From assembly GCA_001460835.1 (NCBI GenBank), contig CYKH01000289.1:1-29065 (forward strand): a DNA stretch of 29,065 nt. The letters are read 5' to 3'. Positions 26,786 through 29,065 of this stretch are shown one piece after another. The notes beneath the pieces were generated by a model. The model was not told where the DNA came from. It was given only the letters and a program-made list of their open reading frames with translations, and made no database searches. Both the position numbers and the translations under genes were made by a program. Source of the stretch: Bodo saltans. Lineage: Eukaryota; Euglenozoa; Kinetoplastea; Eubodonida; Bodonidae. Position 1 is the first letter of the stretch. Each line of letters begins with the position of its first letter.

Positions 26786-28870
26786 ATGTCCACGACGATC
26801 TTTAACGAAGAATCAAGCGCTGCATTAGCAAACCTCAGAAAAGTTGCACAAGCGATTTCTCTCGCTGCCACTGGCGCGGCTCCAGCTGGACTAAAAGGTG
26901 ACGATGGAGGTTCGTTCACACTGTCTCGAAGTCTGCCCGATGTGACCTCAGCCGTCCGTGATGTTGGCGAAAAGCTTCTCGCACTCATCAGCAAGTTCGA
27001 GGGTGCTGTAGAAGAGCAACTTGTGACTTTCTATCGTACGATGAAACAACAAGTTGAGCAAGAGCACTTGCTTCTGAGATCCACGAAAAGCCTCATGCCA
27101 TCGGATCCTGCACTGCTAAAGCATCTCAAAGCAGCAACTCATGAGCAGTTTCACCAAAGCACCAACTCTGTCGTGACACCCAGAAGCACGCATGCGCCAG
27201 TATCAGGGGTGTTTACTGCAACGACACCAAACGCAGCACGACCTACACTACCTTCACTGTTTGGAAGCCCAGCACCTCCACAACCTCATGCAGCTGCACA
27301 ATCGCGCGGTGGCGCTGCTGGCTCCACGTGCGTCTCTCCCACACAAGATATTCCTACCATCGCTATTCCCTCCGCTTTAGTTCTGACCTCATCGCACCGA
27401 AATAGCCACTTACACCACCATGTAGCCCCTGCCCCAAAAGACCCAAACATTCTTGCTTCGGAGGCACTACGCATGTGGCTGTACGTGACCCTCCAGTCGA
27501 CACTCCAACTCTGTGAAGCATCTCGCGGAGCCATTTACCTTCAAGCGACAGAAGGGACATCATACCTTCGCAGAGTATGTGGTATCAACGCCGATGAAAG
27601 ACTTCCTCTTGATGTGAGCCCTGCCGCAGGAAGCACCATTGCCACTGTTGTTCAAAACAATGTTGCGGTCAATATCGGCAGAAGCCGCCATAAGAATCCA
27701 AACGCACTCGATGCGTACTCAACGGCGTCTCAAGCTGTGCGAGCAAGTGTTGCGATCAAAATCAACACAGGTGTCATCATACCCATTGGCGACATCGGTT
27801 GTGTGCTTGTTGCAGATAAGACAACGGAGTCTTACTTCTCCGAGCTCGATGAGCATGTCGTGTGGTGCACTGCAACATTAGTACGCGGTGTACTGCGACG
27901 GTACAAAGCCGATATGCTCATAGGCAAAACACCTGCCGCAATGATTCAGGCGTTAAGTGCCACCGCATTGCTACCTCCCATCTCAGCGGATATTCCGCAG
28001 CTCAGCGACGGCACTAGCGCGACTCCCTCCCCGTCGAAGTCGCACGATCACCATCACCACGCGTCCAACACTGCAAGCCACAAGAATTTCTTGTCTCCAG
28101 AGGAAGAGCTCCAGTCGCTGCTCCCTGGGATAACTCGCATCCCACGACTTCCAAAGAAATTAGTCGTCGTTCGGACTTCAGAAGTGTCGGGATTTCAACA
28201 ACTACTGGCTAAAGACGTCGATAACCTCAAGAAAATTGAATTGAGTGATGAAGACCTGCTCGAGGCTGCAGTCCCATACATTTCAAATCTCGAGGCACTT
28301 TGGAAAAAGTCTATTGATAGTATGACAGAGCTGCGAAGCACCTGTGAGCGGCTGGATAAAGAAATTGCACGACGAAATGCGAGGATCGTTGAGTTAGAAG
28401 TGGAACATCGTATTCTCACACGCCAACTTCACGCAATGAAAAACGACGTGCAGAAGATTCGTTCTGCAGTTCCAACCCATCTCAAAGAGTTAACCTCTGG
28501 AGGGGGAGGTAATGTAGTCCCCGAAGCCGCGACGAGCCATGCACTCCTAGGGGCAATGGCAAGCGGCGATACCAAGTTGCTCATGCGCCGACTTCCCAGC
28601 ACCAAGCAACCCCAGCCACCACCTCCGAAACGCAACCCGAGTAGCCGCGAACCGAAAAAAAAAAAGGTTCCAACCCATCTCAAAGAGTTAACCTCTGGAG
28701 GAGGAGGAGGTCATGTAGTCCCCGAAGCCGCGACAAGTCACACACTCCTAGGGGCAATGGCAAGCGGCGATACGAAGTTGCTCATGCGGCGACTTCCCAG
28801 CACCAAGCAACCGCAACCACCACCTCCGAAACGCAACCCGAGTAGCCGCGAACCGAGCACAGCTCGATAG
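26786..28870 (+). CDS. GAF-domain coiled-coil protein with duplicated C-terminus
   Basis: A 694-residue protein. The N-terminal about 110 residues are helical. A low-complexity Pro/Ser/His region follows, then a GAF-like domain at about 230-375 (LCEASRGAIYL, then GINADERLPLDVSPAAGSTIATVV, then IGCVLVADK). GAF domains bind cyclic nucleotides, tetrapyrroles or other small ligands, and this one's ligand cannot be told. A His-rich linker and a coiled coil (about 498-562) come next. The C-terminus is two near-identical units of about 62-63 residues (starting at 562 and 628, each beginning VPTHLKELTSGGG and ending KRNPSSREP) joined by a Lys4 linker. No enzymatic domain is seen, so a sensor-scaffold role is possible. 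The first ATG after the AG near 26750 is used. Confidence 0.65.
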   Translation: MSTTIFNEESSAALANLRKVAQAISLAATGAAPAGLKGDDGGSFTLSRSLPDVTSAVRDVGEKLLALISKFEGAVEEQLVTFYRTMKQQVEQEHLLLRSTKSLMPSDPALLKHLKAATHEQFHQSTNSVVTPRSTHAPVSGVFTATTPNAARPTLPSLFGSPAPPQPHAAAQSRGGAAGSTCVSPTQDIPTIAIPSALVLTSSHRNSHLHHHVAPAPKDPNILASEALRMWLYVTLQSTLQLCEASRGAIYLQATEGTSYLRRVCGINADERLPLDVSPAAGSTIATVVQNNVAVNIGRSRHKNPNALDAYSTASQAVRASVAIKINTGVIIPIGDIGCVLVADKTTESYFSELDEHVVWCTATLVRGVLRRYKADMLIGKTPAAMIQALSATALLPPISADIPQLSDGTSATPSPSKSHDHHHHASNTASHKNFLSPEEELQSLLPGITRIPRLPKKLVVVRTSEVSGFQQLLAKDVDNLKKIELSDEDLLEAAVPYISNLEALWKKSIDSMTELRSTCERLDKEIARRNARIVELEVEHRILTRQLHAMKNDVQKIRSAVPTHLKELTSGGGGNVVPEAATSHALLGAMASGDTKLLMRRLPSTKQPQPPPPKRNPSSREPKKKKVPTHLKELTSGGGGGHVVPEAATSHTLLGAMASGDTKLLMRRLPSTKQPQPPPPKRNPSSREPSTAR
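28469..28655 (+). repeat. C-terminal coding repeat, copy 1
   Basis: This segment matches 28667-28856 at about 95% identity, with one 3-base length difference in a glycine run. It ends in a run of eleven A (28655-28665) that forms the Lys linker. Of about ten substitutions between the copies, eight are silent and two change an amino acid, so both copies have been kept as protein. Confidence 0.88.
28667..28856 (+). repeat. C-terminal coding repeat, copy 2
   Basis: This is the partner of 28469-28655, starting 198 bases (66 codons) later and in the same frame. It has five glycines where copy 1 has four. The gene stops four codons after this copy. Confidence 0.88.
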
Positions 28871-29065
28871 GCACACGCAACAGAATTCAGTTGAATGTAC
28901 CATACTAACACGATGCGCGTGGCAAAACATTATCGGACTTCAATTTTTCAAAGATGCCACAAGCATTGCCTTGTTTTTCTGTTTTTTTTCATTCCGACAA
29001 TATTTTCACATACGAAGAAAAACCAAGAACAAACATTAAATGCCCTTCGTGAAGGTTGTGAAGAA
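28871..29065 (+). other. 3' flank of the GAF gene
   Basis: These 195 bases after the last stop contain T and A runs (for example 28982-28990) but no gene. A pyrimidine-rich stretch near 28970-28997 could serve a gene beyond the window edge. Confidence 0.35.

Noticed and set aside
1-29065. CRISPR arrays, rRNA genes, operons with ribosome binding sites
   Set aside because: None are present, and the gene content and splice signals are eukaryotic.

Overview
The window reads as nuclear DNA of a kinetoplastid flagellate, most likely a free-living bodonid such as Bodo. This is inferred from gene architecture and content, not from a database match. All convincing intact genes lie on the + strand, have no visible introns, and are separated by short gaps. 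Those gaps carry pyrimidine-rich tracts followed by an AG just before the first in-frame ATG, the signature of spliced-leader trans-splicing in a polycistronic unit. Gene content fits: a GAS8/DRC4 (trypanin) axonemal protein, EBP2, and a protein with a short KYG-type C-terminal motif that I associate with kinetoplastid proteins. Several open frames start at non-ATG codons; for these I use the first ATG behind a plausible splice acceptor.

Layout. Positions 1-2460 hold no intact gene. The minus strand from about 2435 to 1100 encodes a frameshifted tyrosine recombinase, probably a relic of a YR-type mobile element. Then, all on +: a soluble adenylyl cyclase-like protein (2565-6401), a secreted thioredoxin-fold protein (6541-6933), the DNA polymerase epsilon B subunit (7000-8649), a DTW-domain tRNA-modifying enzyme (8806-9714), DRC4/trypanin (9812-11191), the nucleolar factor EBP2 (11394-12179), and a 747-residue protein ending in a LOG/SLOG Rossmann domain (12386-14629). 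Next come a two-helix membrane protein with a Gln-rich tail (14956-15846), a four-helix membrane protein with faint Orai-like layout (16137-17150), a large polytopic membrane protein (17321-19624), a p24 cargo receptor (19848-20480) and a DYRK kinase (20840-22480). After these lie a gene broken by a 13-bp tandem duplication and a 116-bp duplicated insertion (23001-24758), a pirin with a signal peptide (25526-26611), and a GAF-domain protein whose C-terminus is tandemly duplicated (26786-28870).

The genes do not form a single pathway, as is usual for kinetoplastid transcription units. Loose themes are cyclic-nucleotide and small-ligand signalling (cyclase, GAF, LOG-like, DYRK), flagellum (DRC4, possibly the cyclase), secretory pathway or surface (thioredoxin, p24, pirin, polytopic proteins) and housekeeping (Pol epsilon, DTW enzyme, EBP2). 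The parts most worth a second look are the recombinase relic, the sAC-like cyclase, the four-helix membrane protein, the secreted pirin, the LOG-like fusion, and the two local duplications that each end at an 11-nt A/T homopolymer.
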